Shown one piece after another: positions 53,535 through 61,810 of a DNA stretch of 64,000 bases. Under the pieces are notes generated by a model that did no database searches, was not told the origin of the DNA, and saw only the letters and a program-made list of their open reading frames with translations. A program made the position numbers and the translations under genes. Origin of the DNA: Aestuariivita sp. (GTDB taxonomy: Bacteria > Pseudomonadota > Alphaproteobacteria > Rhodobacterales > Rhodobacteraceae); the NCBI RefSeq assembly GCF_021404545.1, contig NZ_JAAWWD010000063.1, forward strand, positions 40,664-104,663, written 5' to 3'. How positions within the stretch are numbered: position 1 is the stretch's first letter; each line of letters begins with the position of its first letter.

Positions 53535-54272
53535 TTATTCTCGATTGCCGAAAAGCGACAGCAGCATCATGAACATGTTGATGAAGTTGATATAGAGGCT
53601 CAGCGCGCCCATGATCGCGGCTTTGCCCATCCATTCCTGATCGCCATGCGCGGCGTGCGCCAGATAGGTGTTTTTGATGTTTTGCGTGTCATAGGCGGTG
53701 AGGCCTGCAAAAATCAGCACACCCAGGACCGAGATCGCGAACATGATCGCGGGCGAGCCCAGGAAGATGTTGACGATCATCGCTATCACAAGACCGATCA
53801 CGCCCATGATCAAGAAGGACCCCCAGCCGGAGATGTCCTTTTTGGTGGTATAGCCCCAGAGCGACAGCCCCGCAAAGGCGATTGAGGTGATCAGAAAGAC
53901 CTGCGCGATCGACATGCCGGTGAAGGCCTGGAAAATCCACGCGATCGACAAGCCCATCACCGAGGCGAAGGCATAGAAGAAGAGTTGCGCGCCCGCAGCC
54001 GATAGACGGTTGATGGCGGCGCCAAAGGCGAACACCATGATCAGCGGGGCGAACATCAGGATCCAGCCCAGGATATTGGGCGAGCCCGTCACAGGGTTAT
54101 AGAAGACCGACAGCAGGGCAGGGCTCGTTCCAACGGCCCAGGCCACGGCAAAGGTCATCAGCATGCCTACGGACATCGTGCCGTAGACCTTATTCATATG
54201 TGCACGCAGCCCCTCATCAATCTGGGCAGCGCGCGCGCCAGCGGCAGTCCGGATTGTGTCGAATTCAGCCAT
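53535..54272 (-). CDS. BAX inhibitor-1/YccA family membrane protein
   Basis: The 245-residue protein has seven hydrophobic helices and the BI-1 family signatures MTFAVAWAVG, MFAPLIMVFAFGA, FYAFASVMGLSIAWIF and the C-terminal LNFINMFMMLLSLFG-type helix (LYINFINMFMMLL). The inter-helix acidic residues used for pH-sensitive calcium leak in the family (in GLTAYDTQNIK) are present. It lies in the inner membrane, and family members affect FtsH-dependent membrane proteolysis or ion balance. Monocistronic with a strong terminator. Confidence 0.93.
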   Translation of the reverse strand: MAEFDTIRTAAGARAAQIDEGLRAHMNKVYGTMSVGMLMTFAVAWAVGTSPALLSVFYNPVTGSPNILGWILMFAPLIMVFAFGAAINRLSAAGAQLFFYAFASVMGLSIAWIFQAFTGMSIAQVFLITSIAFAGLSLWGYTTKKDISGWGSFLIMGVIGLVIAMIVNIFLGSPAIMFAISVLGVLIFAGLTAYDTQNIKNTYLAHAAHGDQEWMGKAAIMGALSLYINFINMFMMLLSLFGNRE

Positions 54273-54440
54273 TCAAGGTCTCCATAATACGACGTTATAC
54301 ACACCGCCGGAGGATACCGGCGGCTCTCGTGCTAAATATCGGCAACGGAGTCACCTTTTTCAAGTATTTCCCTCAGGATTCTGCGGATAATTCGGCGCAA
54401 TCCGCCCGCGCGGGCGTGATTTGGGCGCGGGCGGTGTATC

Positions 54441-54650
54441 TCAGTTGCGCCAGGTGGCGGGCACATCCCAGATCGGGCGGCTGGCTTCTGCCTGCGCCTC
54501 GGACCGTGTCAGACCGATATCGGCCAATGCGCGGTCGTCCAGAACCTTGAGCTGTTGGCGCGAACGCCAGGCGGCCAGGACGGTCGACAAACCGATGCGG
54601 CGGCGGGCGGGGCGGCGGAAGGCGGCAGAGTGCGAGGCGGTATAGGTCAT
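54441..54650 (-). CDS. DUF1127 small protein
   Basis: The 69-residue protein has a basic N-terminus and the DUF1127 core WRSRQQLKVLDDRALADIGLTRSEA near residues 28-52. Some alphaproteobacterial DUF1127 proteins (YjiS-like) influence RNA turnover and nutrient responses; the role here is unknown. It is divergent from the LysR regulator over about 130 bp, so the regulator may control it. Confidence 0.88.
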   Translation of the reverse strand: MTYTASHSAAFRRPARRRIGLSTVLAAWRSRQQLKVLDDRALADIGLTRSEAQAEASRPIWDVPATWRN

Positions 54651-54778
54651 GGGGTGCGTCCTTTTCTGAGTTGTTGATGCGTGATCGCTCTTTCATCAAT
54701 TTCCTTGATCTATATGGCGCCCTGTGGTGTATTTTAAAAACGAATGTTTGTGAGGCCATCAATCAAGGTTTGTGATCA

Positions 54779-55660
54779 ATGCGAAATCTAGACATCACCA
54801 CGCTCAGATCCTTTGTCGCGGTCGCTGACAGCGGCGGCGTCACCCGGGCGGCGGGGTTCCTGCATCTGACGCAGTCGGCGGTCTCGATGCAGTTGAAACG
54901 GCTGGAGGAGAACCTCGGCATTCCGCTCTTGGATCGGACCGGTCGCGGCATCGCGCTGACAGCGGCGGGTGAGCAGCTTTTGGGCTATGCCCGCCGCATT
55001 CTAGAACTGAATGACGAAGCCTGGGGACGTCTGACGGCCAATGAATATGAAGGCGAGATCACGCTGGGCGTGCCGCATGACATCATTTACCCCTATGTGC
55101 CGCACATCCTCAGACGGTTTGCGATGGATTTTCCGCGCATGCAGGTGCGGCTGATCTCGGCGCCCACGCGCAAACTGCGCGAGATGTTCGGGCGCGGGCA
55201 ATGCGATGTGATCCTGACCACCGAAGAACAGGCCGGGCCCGGTGGCGAGGTGTTGGTGCGTCTGCCGCTGGTGTGGATTGGCGCGTTGGACGGGCAGGCC
55301 TGGAAACGTCACCCGTTGCCGGTGGCCTTTTGCTCCAACTGTATTTTCCGCACCGATGTGTTGCGGCGGCTGGAGGCGGCCCATCAACCCTGGGAGATGG
55401 CCGTGGAATCCGACCTCGACAATGCGGTGGAGGCGATGCTGAGCGCGGATCTGGCGATCTCGGCGGTCATTCAAGGGGTCTATCCGCGCCAGACCACGAC
55501 AATCGACCATGGCGGCGCGCTGCCGGATCCTGGAGAGACGCGGATCGTCCTTTACATGGAGCGGACCGAAAACCCGGTGGCCAATGCGTTGCGGGAGTTG
55601 ATCCGCACCACCTATCGGACCGGCTCGAAAACCGGGGACGAGGCGTTGTTGACCGCATAG
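54779..55660 (+). CDS. LysR-family transcriptional regulator
   Basis: The 293-residue protein has an N-terminal winged helix (LRSFVAVADSGGVTRAAGFLHLTQSAVSMQLKRLEENLG, residues 9-47) and a C-terminal effector domain with the typical LGVPHDIIYPYVPHIL opening. DNA-binding tetramer in the cytosol; effector unknown. Its nearest divergent partner is the DUF1127 gene, the likely first target by LysR convention. The 128-bp shared region contains two direct ATCAAT-type motifs just before the ATG. Confidence 0.92.
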   Translation: MRNLDITTLRSFVAVADSGGVTRAAGFLHLTQSAVSMQLKRLEENLGIPLLDRTGRGIALTAAGEQLLGYARRILELNDEAWGRLTANEYEGEITLGVPHDIIYPYVPHILRRFAMDFPRMQVRLISAPTRKLREMFGRGQCDVILTTEEQAGPGGEVLVRLPLVWIGALDGQAWKRHPLPVAFCSNCIFRTDVLRRLEAAHQPWEMAVESDLDNAVEAMLSADLAISAVIQGVYPRQTTTIDHGGALPDPGETRIVLYMERTENPVANALRELIRTTYRTGSKTGDEALLTA

Positions 55661-55767
55661 CGCAACGCCGGGATATGGGCCGCTCGGGGTTTCGGCACGG
55701 CGCGCGTCCGCGGCGATTTCCGGTCGGAAAACACACAGGATTGCAGCCTGTTACGCCGGTAAGTTGA

Positions 55768-56727
55768 TCAAGGTACAATCACCACCTTACCGGTTGATTT
55801 GCGGCTGCGCAGCAGTTCCATGCCCTGCGCCACTTCGCTCAGCGGCAAGGTATGGCTGATATGGGGCTTCAGCTTGCCGTCCACATACCAGTCGGTGAGT
55901 GTTTTCAGGCTGGACAGGATGACCTCAGGCTTGAACCCCATATAGCCGCCCCAATAGAACCCCAGAACCGAGATGTTCTTGACCAGCAGGTGATTGGCCG
56001 GAATGGATGGTACATCGCCGCTTGCAAACCCGATGGTGAGGATGCGCGCCTCGGGGTTGCAGGCCCGGAATGCAGACTTGAATGCGTCTCCGCCCACCGG
56101 ATCATAGACCACGTCGGCGCCGCCTAGCGCCTTGATCGCGCCGCGCAGGTCTTCGATCTCGGCCTCAATCAGATGATCTGCGCCTGCGCGGCGCGCGATC
56201 TCCAGCTTGTCGGCGCCGCGGGCCACCGCGATCACGTTGGCGCCCATCAACTTGCCGATCTCAACGGCCGTCAGACCGACGCCACCGGCGGCTCCCAGCA
56301 CGACCAGCGTTTCGCCTTGCTTGAGCCGCGCGCGATACGCGAGCGCCACGTGGCTGGTGCCATAGGCAACCTGAAAGGCCGCCGCATGTTCAAAGCTCAT
56401 TTCATCGGGCAGGGTCGCGACCCGGCGTGCATCGAAGACCCCGTGTTGGGCCAGCCCGCCAGAGCCGCCGAAAACCGCGACACGGTCCCCGATCTCGATG
56501 CCCGAGACCGAATCCCCCACCGCGTCAACCTCGCCCGCAACCTCCATGCCAAGGGTGAACGGGGCGTCGGGCGTGTCCTGATAGGTACCCGATTGCATCA
56601 AAAGATCGGCAAAATTGAGACCGCAGGCACGGATCGTCAGACGCACCTCTGCGGGACCCGGTTCCGGCGTGGCGATCTCGGTCAGCGCCGGTGCATCCCC
56701 GACCTTGGCGATATGGTAAGCAAGCAT
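55768..56727 (-). CDS. NAD(P)H:quinone oxidoreductase (zinc-independent MDR family)
   Basis: The 319-residue protein has the medium-chain reductase fold: an N-terminal GroES-like domain with GLNFADLLMQSGTY and FTLGMEVAGEVDAVG, and a Rossmann domain with VLGAAGGVGLTAVEIGKLMGANVIAVA near residue 145. It lacks the catalytic zinc cysteines of alcohol dehydrogenases, as expected for quinone oxidoreductases. It reduces quinones or enones with NAD(P)H. Convergent with the LysR gene across about 107 bp. Confidence 0.9.
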   Translation of the reverse strand: MLAYHIAKVGDAPALTEIATPEPGPAEVRLTIRACGLNFADLLMQSGTYQDTPDAPFTLGMEVAGEVDAVGDSVSGIEIGDRVAVFGGSGGLAQHGVFDARRVATLPDEMSFEHAAAFQVAYGTSHVALAYRARLKQGETLVVLGAAGGVGLTAVEIGKLMGANVIAVARGADKLEIARRAGADHLIEAEIEDLRGAIKALGGADVVYDPVGGDAFKSAFRACNPEARILTIGFASGDVPSIPANHLLVKNISVLGFYWGGYMGFKPEVILSSLKTLTDWYVDGKLKPHISHTLPLSEVAQGMELLRSRKSTGKVVIVP

Positions 56728-57084
56728 GTTATTTTCCCTGTTTTCACCGCAATTAGCCGGATTTCGGGCTTGTATGTCAAACCGGGAAAGGCCGCCGTGA
56801 CGTCGCGAAACACGCGGCGCAAACGCAGATCCTTATGCGGCATCGCCGACGGCATCGACAGGCAATTGGCAATGATCCATTAACCATGTGCCCCGATTGC
56901 CCGTCGGCGGTGAATCATAAATGTTGTATTCAACTTGATAATTGGACTACTGTCCGGATGCGCTGCACAGGCTCTATTGGGGGCAGCTGTGGTGATAAAA
57001 GAGGTTTGATCAAGGTACAGTTTTACAGGCCGCAAAAAGCTCAGCTGTACGATCAGGTAGAGACGTCTGTGACGGAGGTAAAGA
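56728..57084. other. Intergenic region upstream of the XRE regulator
   Basis: These 357 bp lie between divergent genes. A locally AT-rich segment at about 56915-56960 probably carries the promoter of the XRE gene. A GGAGG ribosome-binding site precedes its ATG. I see no small gene or repeat. Confidence 0.5.
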
Positions 57085-57459
57085 ATGGCTCACCCAGTTG
57101 ACGTGCACGTGGGAAAACGTGTCCGGCATCGCCGATGGTTGATTGGCATGACCCAGCAGCAGCTTGCCGAAAAGGTCGGCATCAAGTTCCAGCAGATCCA
57201 GAAGTATGAAACCGGTGCGAACCGGGTCAGCGCCTCGCGGCTTTGGGACATTGCGGATGCGCTGGACGTGACGGTCAGTTTCTTCTTTGAAGGGCTCGAT
57301 GAAGAGGCGACAGCGGGATCTCAGGGGCAGCCTGGGGTGCCGACCGATCTTTTGGGCGACAAGGAAGCACTGGATTTGGTGCGCTCCTATTACGCGATCC
57401 CCGAGAACCAGCGCAAACGCCTGTTCGAACTTGCACGCGTTCTCAGCGACGTGGCCTGA
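57085..57459 (+). CDS. XRE-family helix-turn-helix regulator
   Basis: The 124-residue protein starts with an HTH_3 domain (VGKRVRHRRWLIGMTQQQLAEKVGIKFQQIQKYETGANRVSASRL, residues 8-55). A C-terminal helical part with LGDKEALDLVRSYYAIPENQRKRLFELARVL follows, a layout common to a conserved alphaproteobacterial regulator that often lies near cell-envelope or metabolic genes. Targets unknown. It is 73 bp upstream of hisN on the same strand. Confidence 0.9.
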   Translation: MAHPVDVHVGKRVRHRRWLIGMTQQQLAEKVGIKFQQIQKYETGANRVSASRLWDIADALDVTVSFFFEGLDEEATAGSQGQPGVPTDLLGDKEALDLVRSYYAIPENQRKRLFELARVLSDVA

Positions 57460-57532
57460 CCCTGCGGCGCCAGCCAAGGGTCGCTGCTCTGGTCTCTTGC
57501 GCTGCTGACATGTCAGTGGCACAGGAGCGAGT

Positions 57533-58333
57533 ATGAGTGACAGACCTTTGTCGGATATTAACCTGGCCCATACGCTTGCCGATGCAGCGCGCACGGTCAT
57601 TTTGCCGTATTTTCGTGCAGCAACCCTCGTGTCTGACAACAAAGACAGCGCCGGGTTCGATCCGGTTACCGAAGCCGATCGCGCGGCCGAGGCCGCGATG
57701 CGGGATATTCTGGCCCGTCACCGTCCCGAGGATGGGATTTGGGGCGAGGAGTTTGGCCAGTCCCGCGGTCCTTCGGGGCGCAGTTGGGTTCTGGACCCGA
57801 TTGATGGGACACGCGGGTTCATCAGCGGCACGCCCACATGGGGTGTGTTGATCGCGCTCAGCTCCGATGGCGCGGCCCCGTCCTTGGGGATGATCGACCA
57901 ACCCTATATCGGAGAGCGGTTCTGGGGGGATGCCTCGGGCGCGTTCTTGCGCGGACCTCAGGGGTCGCGGCAGATCCGCGTGCGCGGCACCGGGGATCTG
58001 GGCGCGGCGACACTCTTTACCACCTTCCCCGAAGTGGGGCGGGACCGGGATCGCCAGGGGTTCGAGGCCGTGGCGGATAAGGTCAGGCTCGTGCGGTATG
58101 GCATGGATTGCTACGCCTATGCGCTGCTGGCGGCCGGTCAGGTCGATCTGGTGATCGAGGCCGGATTGCAGGCTTATGATATTCAAGGACCGATGGGCGT
58201 GGTCGAGGCGGCGGGCGGCATTGTGACCGATTGGGCCGGCGGTCCGGCGCAGGCCGGCGGTCAGGTCGTGGCGGCCGCCAATGCGGCGGTTCACGCGGCG
58301 GCGTTGGCCCTGTTGCGCCCGTTTGCGGACTGA
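57533..58333 (+). CDS. hisN: Histidinol-phosphatase, inositol monophosphatase family
   Basis: The 266-residue protein has the IMPase metal motifs GEEFGQ near residue 80 and VLDPIDGTRGFISGTP near 96-112, and a C-terminal QAYDIQGPMGVVEAAGG in place of WD...AP..I. The TRGFISG sequence after DPIDG is characteristic of the HisN-type histidinol-phosphatase that completes histidine synthesis in Actinobacteria and alphaproteobacteria. AGGAG precedes the ATG. Confidence 0.9.
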   Translation: MSDRPLSDINLAHTLADAARTVILPYFRAATLVSDNKDSAGFDPVTEADRAAEAAMRDILARHRPEDGIWGEEFGQSRGPSGRSWVLDPIDGTRGFISGTPTWGVLIALSSDGAAPSLGMIDQPYIGERFWGDASGAFLRGPQGSRQIRVRGTGDLGAATLFTTFPEVGRDRDRQGFEAVADKVRLVRYGMDCYAYALLAAGQVDLVIEAGLQAYDIQGPMGVVEAAGGIVTDWAGGPAQAGGQVVAAANAAVHAAALALLRPFAD

Positions 58334-58457
58334 CTTGCCAGAGCGCGACCGGCGCCTCTAGACTGCGGGTGTCGGCGCGAGTCCTTCCTGTCGCGCGGAT
58401 CCGGGGATGCCCGGATGTCACACCGAAAAAGGGTCGTGTGCGAAAAAGGTGTGAGCC

Positions 58458-59801
58458 ATGCCCGATATTTTGATCCGAAACGCGCAGACCGTGCTGACCA
58501 TGGATGACCGGCGCCGAGAGTTGCGCGGTGTGGATATCCGGGTCTCGGACGGGCAGATCGCGGCTTTGGGCAAAGGCCTTGAGGTCGGCCAGGCCGAGGT
58601 CATCGATGCGCGCGGCCTGGTGGTGACACCCGGTTTGGTCAACACGCATCATCATCTGTATCAGACCCTGACCCGGGCGGTGCCAGGCGGTCAGGACGCG
58701 CTGCTCTTTGGTTGGTTGCAGACGCTCTATCCGATCTGGGCACGGTTCGGACCCCAGGAGATGTTTGTCTCGGCTCAGGTTGGGCTGGTGGAGCTGGCGC
58801 TCTCGGGATGTACGCTGAGCGCGGATCACCTCTATCTCTACCCAAATGGCGCGCGGCTGGAGGATACGATCGACGCGGCGCGCGAGGTGGGGCTCCGGTT
58901 TCATCCAACCCGCGGCGCCATGAGCATCGGAGAGAGCGATGGTGGGCTGCCCCCCGATGCGCTGGTAGAGCGGGAGGCCGACATTCTGGAGGATATGATC
59001 CGGGTGATCGATGCCTTTCACGACCCCTCGCACGGCGCGATGCTGCGCGTCGGTGTGGCGCCATGTTCGCCGTTTTCGGTCAGCCGGGACCTGATGCGCG
59101 ACGCGGCTCAGCTTGCGCGCGACAAGGGCGTGATGATGCACACTCATCTGGCCGAAAACGCCGAGGACATCGCCTATAGCCAGGCCCGGTTCGGCTGCCG
59201 CCCGGGTCAATACGCGCAGGATCTGGGCTGGGTCGGGGCGGATGTCTGGCATGCCCATTGTGTCCAGCTCGATCGGGCCGAGACCGAGTTGTTCGCGCGA
59301 ACCGGAACAGGGGTGGCGCATTGTCCATGCTCGAACTGTCGTCTGGGCAGTGGCATCGCGCCGGTGCGGGCAATGCGGGATGCGGGCGTGCCGGTCGGTC
59401 TGGGGGTGGACGGCTCGGCCAGCAATGACATGGGAAACATGATGGCAGAGGCGCGGCAGGCCATGCTGTTGCAGCGGGTGGCGCATGGCGCGACCGCGAT
59501 GAGCGCGCGTGAGGCGCTGGAGATTGCAACGCGCGGTGGGGCACAGGTGCTGGGGCGCGACGATTGCGGGCAGATTGCCGTGGGCAAGCGGGCAGACCTT
59601 GCGCTGTGGGATGTGTCGGGAGTTGAAACTGCGGGAAGCTGGGACCCTGCCGCGCTGCTGATGGCGGGACCTCAGAAGGTGTGTCACCTATTTGTCGAGG
59701 GGCGGCAGATCGTGCGCGATGGACAGGTGTTGACGGTCGATCTCCCAAAGCTGGTCGAGCGGCAAAACCGGTTGGCGGCGCGGCTGGCGGAGGAGGTGTA
59801 G
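58458..59801 (+). CDS. 8-oxoguanine deaminase-type amidohydrolase
   Basis: The 447-residue amidohydrolase has the metal-binding VNTHHHLYQTLTRAVP near residue 65 and THLAENAEDIAY near 220 (His and acid), a His in ADVWHAHCVQLD, the cysteine-rich AHCPCSNCRLGSG loop near 293, and the terminal Asp in LGVDGSASNDMGNMM. This matches the cluster of enzymes that deaminate 8-oxoguanine (and isoxanthopterin-like substrates). The product is urate, linking to purine salvage or repair. A guanine deaminase gene lies 0.5 kb downstream on the other strand. Confidence 0.85.
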   Translation: MPDILIRNAQTVLTMDDRRRELRGVDIRVSDGQIAALGKGLEVGQAEVIDARGLVVTPGLVNTHHHLYQTLTRAVPGGQDALLFGWLQTLYPIWARFGPQEMFVSAQVGLVELALSGCTLSADHLYLYPNGARLEDTIDAAREVGLRFHPTRGAMSIGESDGGLPPDALVEREADILEDMIRVIDAFHDPSHGAMLRVGVAPCSPFSVSRDLMRDAAQLARDKGVMMHTHLAENAEDIAYSQARFGCRPGQYAQDLGWVGADVWHAHCVQLDRAETELFARTGTGVAHCPCSNCRLGSGIAPVRAMRDAGVPVGLGVDGSASNDMGNMMAEARQAMLLQRVAHGATAMSAREALEIATRGGAQVLGRDDCGQIAVGKRADLALWDVSGVETAGSWDPAALLMAGPQKVCHLFVEGRQIVRDGQVLTVDLPKLVERQNRLAARLAEEV

Positions 59802-59806
59802 GCACG

Positions 59807-60238
59807 ATGCGATCCTTGAGAAAACTGGCGGTCATGACGGCCATCCTGCTGGCCCCTGGCGCACTGGCCGATCCGGGCGTGCTTGCGGATGTCAATGCGC
59901 AGCGGAGCGAGGCAGGCCGCGCACCGCTGGTCTATTCCGAGAGGTTGGAACGGGTCGCCGAAGGGCACGCGCGGGATATAGCGCGGGCCGGGTTTTTCTC
60001 TCACATCGGCAGCGACGGCAGCACATTGGCGGAGCGGGCCAGAGACAAGGGCTACGGGTTTTGTTTCATTGCCGAGAATATAGCGAAGGGTCAGCGCAGC
60101 GGAGCGGAAGCGATGGCGGGGTGGACAGCCTCGGACGGGCATCGGCGCAACATGCTGGACCGGCGGGCGACCGAGATGGGATTGGCCCGCGCCGATGGGG
60201 CGCTTTGGGTGATGGTGCTGGGGCGTCCAGGGTGTTGA
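59807..60238 (+). CDS. Secreted CAP-domain (SCP/PR1-like) protein
   Basis: The 143-residue precursor has a Sec signal (LRKLAVMTAILLAPGALA) and a CAP domain with conserved strands: VLADVNAQRSEAGRAPLVYS, AEGHARDIARAGFFSHIGSDGSTLAERARDKGYG, IAENIAKGQRSGAEAMAGWTASDGHRRNMLDRR, and the C-terminal TEMGLARADGALWVMVLG. The histidine/Glu pair that gives the cavity (SHIG, AENIA) is present. It is exported; function of bacterial CAP proteins is largely unknown. It begins 5 bp after the deaminase stop, so it is co-transcribed. Confidence 0.88.
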   Translation: MRSLRKLAVMTAILLAPGALADPGVLADVNAQRSEAGRAPLVYSERLERVAEGHARDIARAGFFSHIGSDGSTLAERARDKGYGFCFIAENIAKGQRSGAEAMAGWTASDGHRRNMLDRRATEMGLARADGALWVMVLGRPGC

Positions 60239-60251
60239 ACATGGGCCCGAT

Positions 60252-60361
60252 CAGAAACTGACACAGTTTCTGGCCATTTTCTGACCCAGAAAATGGGGCG
60301 CGTCGTGCCGTGCCGGGTCCAGAAACTGTGTCAGTTTCTAATCATTTTCTGTGCCAGAAAA
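60252..60361. repeat. Cluster of four short palindromic units (REP/BIME-like, class 1, second cluster)
   Basis: The units are CAGAAACTG-ACA-CAGTTTCTG, CATTTTCTG-ACC-CAGAAAATG, then further on AGAAACTG-TGT-CAGTTTCT and CATTTTCTG-TGC-CAGAAAATG. Each has perfect arms and a 3-nt loop. The second doublet is the reverse orientation of the first, as in the 16.9-kb cluster. The cluster lies between convergent genes, and its last unit extends into the guaD reading frame, supplying the last codons and the stop region. Confidence 0.85.
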
Positions 60362-61645
60362 TGAACCGGGTTGACCGTTGATCCAGACCTGCGCGATGGC
60401 GCGGTCGTCGCCCATCATGATCGTGGGAAAGATCGCTTCCCACAGATCCTCAGCCTCGGCGCTGCGCTGCGCAATGGCCGGAGTGGAGGCGAGATCGAGG
60501 GCGATGATGTCTGCCTCCGCCCCGACGGCCAGATTGCCGATCTGATCCTGCATCCGCAGGCTGCGTGCCGATCCCACCGTCGCCAGCCACAAAAGCTGCG
60601 CGGGATGCAGTGCGGTACCGCGCAACTGGCCAATCTCATAGGCCGCGGCCATGCTGCGCAGCATTGAAAAGGACGACCCGCCTCCGGTGTCGGTGGCCAA
60701 CCCCACGCGATGCCCCTGAGAGATCAGCCCTGCCATGTCAAAGAGGCCCGATCCGATAAATGTGTTGGATGTCGGACAGTGGATCACCGCCGCTCCCACC
60801 TCCCGCAGGCGATCGCGCTCGCGGGGGTTCAGATGGATGGCGTGCCCGTAAAGGCCGTTTTCACCCAGTAGCCCATGGGCCTCATAGGTCTCGAGATAGT
60901 CACGCGCATTGGGGAAAAGCTCCTTGACCCAGGCAATCTCATCGGTCTGTTCGCTCAGGTGGGTCTGCATCAGGCAGTCGGGATGTTCGGCCCAGAGCGC
61001 GCCCAGCGCGTCGAGCTGTTGGGGGGTGGAGGTGGGCGAAAACCGGGGCGTGATCGCATAGGACAGCCGGTCGCGACCGTGCCAGCGCTCCAGCAGCGCA
61101 AGACTGTCGTCATAGGCACTTTGGGCATTGTCGCGCAGCCCCTTGGGCGCGTTGCGGTCCATGCAGGTCTTGCCTGCGACGACCCGCTGCCCACGCGCCT
61201 TGGCCTGCGCAAAGAACGCCTCCACGCTTGCCGGGTGGATGGTGCAATACGAGCAGACCGTGGTCGTCCCGGCCGCGGCCGTCAGATCGAGATAGCGTGC
61301 AGCGATCCGGGCGGCATAGGCGGGATCGGCAAAGCGCATCTCTTCGGGAAAGGTATAGCTGTCCAGCCAGTCGATCAGCCGCTTGCCCCAGCTGGCGATG
61401 ATCGCGGTCTGCGGGTAATGCGCATGGGCATCCACAAAGCCTGCCATCAGGACATGGTCGCCGTGATCCTCGATCCCGGCGCTGGGAGAGGCCGCGCGCA
61501 TTTCGGAGAGCGTGCCGATCGCGACAATCCGGCCCTGATCGACCACAAGCGCCTCGTCGAGCCGGACCGCCGCGCCGGGATCGTCCTGAAACGGGTTGCC
61601 GGTGAACGACAGGACCTTACCTTTGAGAATGAATGGCGCCGTCAT
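60338..61645 (-). CDS. guaD: Guanine deaminase
   Basis: The 435-residue amidohydrolase has metal-binding motifs FVDAHAHYPQT near residue 72, LMQTHLSEQTDEI near 225 and the His in YGHAIHLNPRE near 266, with the catalytic Asp in VGLATDTGGGSSF near 320. These identify guanine deaminase, converting guanine to xanthine. The N-terminal part is a beta-sandwich (LKGKVLSFTG). The C-terminus SFSGTEND is encoded inside a palindromic repeat unit, so the repeat has entered the gene's end. Together with the 8-oxoguanine deaminase it forms a small purine-deamination locus. Confidence 0.93.
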   Translation of the reverse strand: MTAPFILKGKVLSFTGNPFQDDPGAAVRLDEALVVDQGRIVAIGTLSEMRAASPSAGIEDHGDHVLMAGFVDAHAHYPQTAIIASWGKRLIDWLDSYTFPEEMRFADPAYAARIAARYLDLTAAAGTTTVCSYCTIHPASVEAFFAQAKARGQRVVAGKTCMDRNAPKGLRDNAQSAYDDSLALLERWHGRDRLSYAITPRFSPTSTPQQLDALGALWAEHPDCLMQTHLSEQTDEIAWVKELFPNARDYLETYEAHGLLGENGLYGHAIHLNPRERDRLREVGAAVIHCPTSNTFIGSGLFDMAGLISQGHRVGLATDTGGGSSFSMLRSMAAAYEIGQLRGTALHPAQLLWLATVGSARSLRMQDQIGNLAVGAEADIIALDLASTPAIAQRSAEAEDLWEAIFPTIMMGDDRAIAQVWINGQPGSFSGTEND

Positions 61646-61810
61646 CCAGAATGCCCTTGTGGTTTTTTGCGCTGCCCGCTTGCGTCAGGGCGCGCAACAC
61701 ACTAGCCGGGACAGGAGCGCCGGTAAATCGGCGCATTTTCATTGTTTTCCGACAGGACCTTCTCTTTTGCGTCACCTCTGTCGGACCCAAGGCCACTCCC
61801 GGGGGCAGGC

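Noticed and set aside
55764-57019. Exact 14-bp match TTGATCAAGGTACA at 55764 and 57006, flanking the quinone oxidoreductase gene
   Set aside because: Pairs of identical 14-mers are expected by chance several times in 64 kb on two strands, and the flanks do not match.
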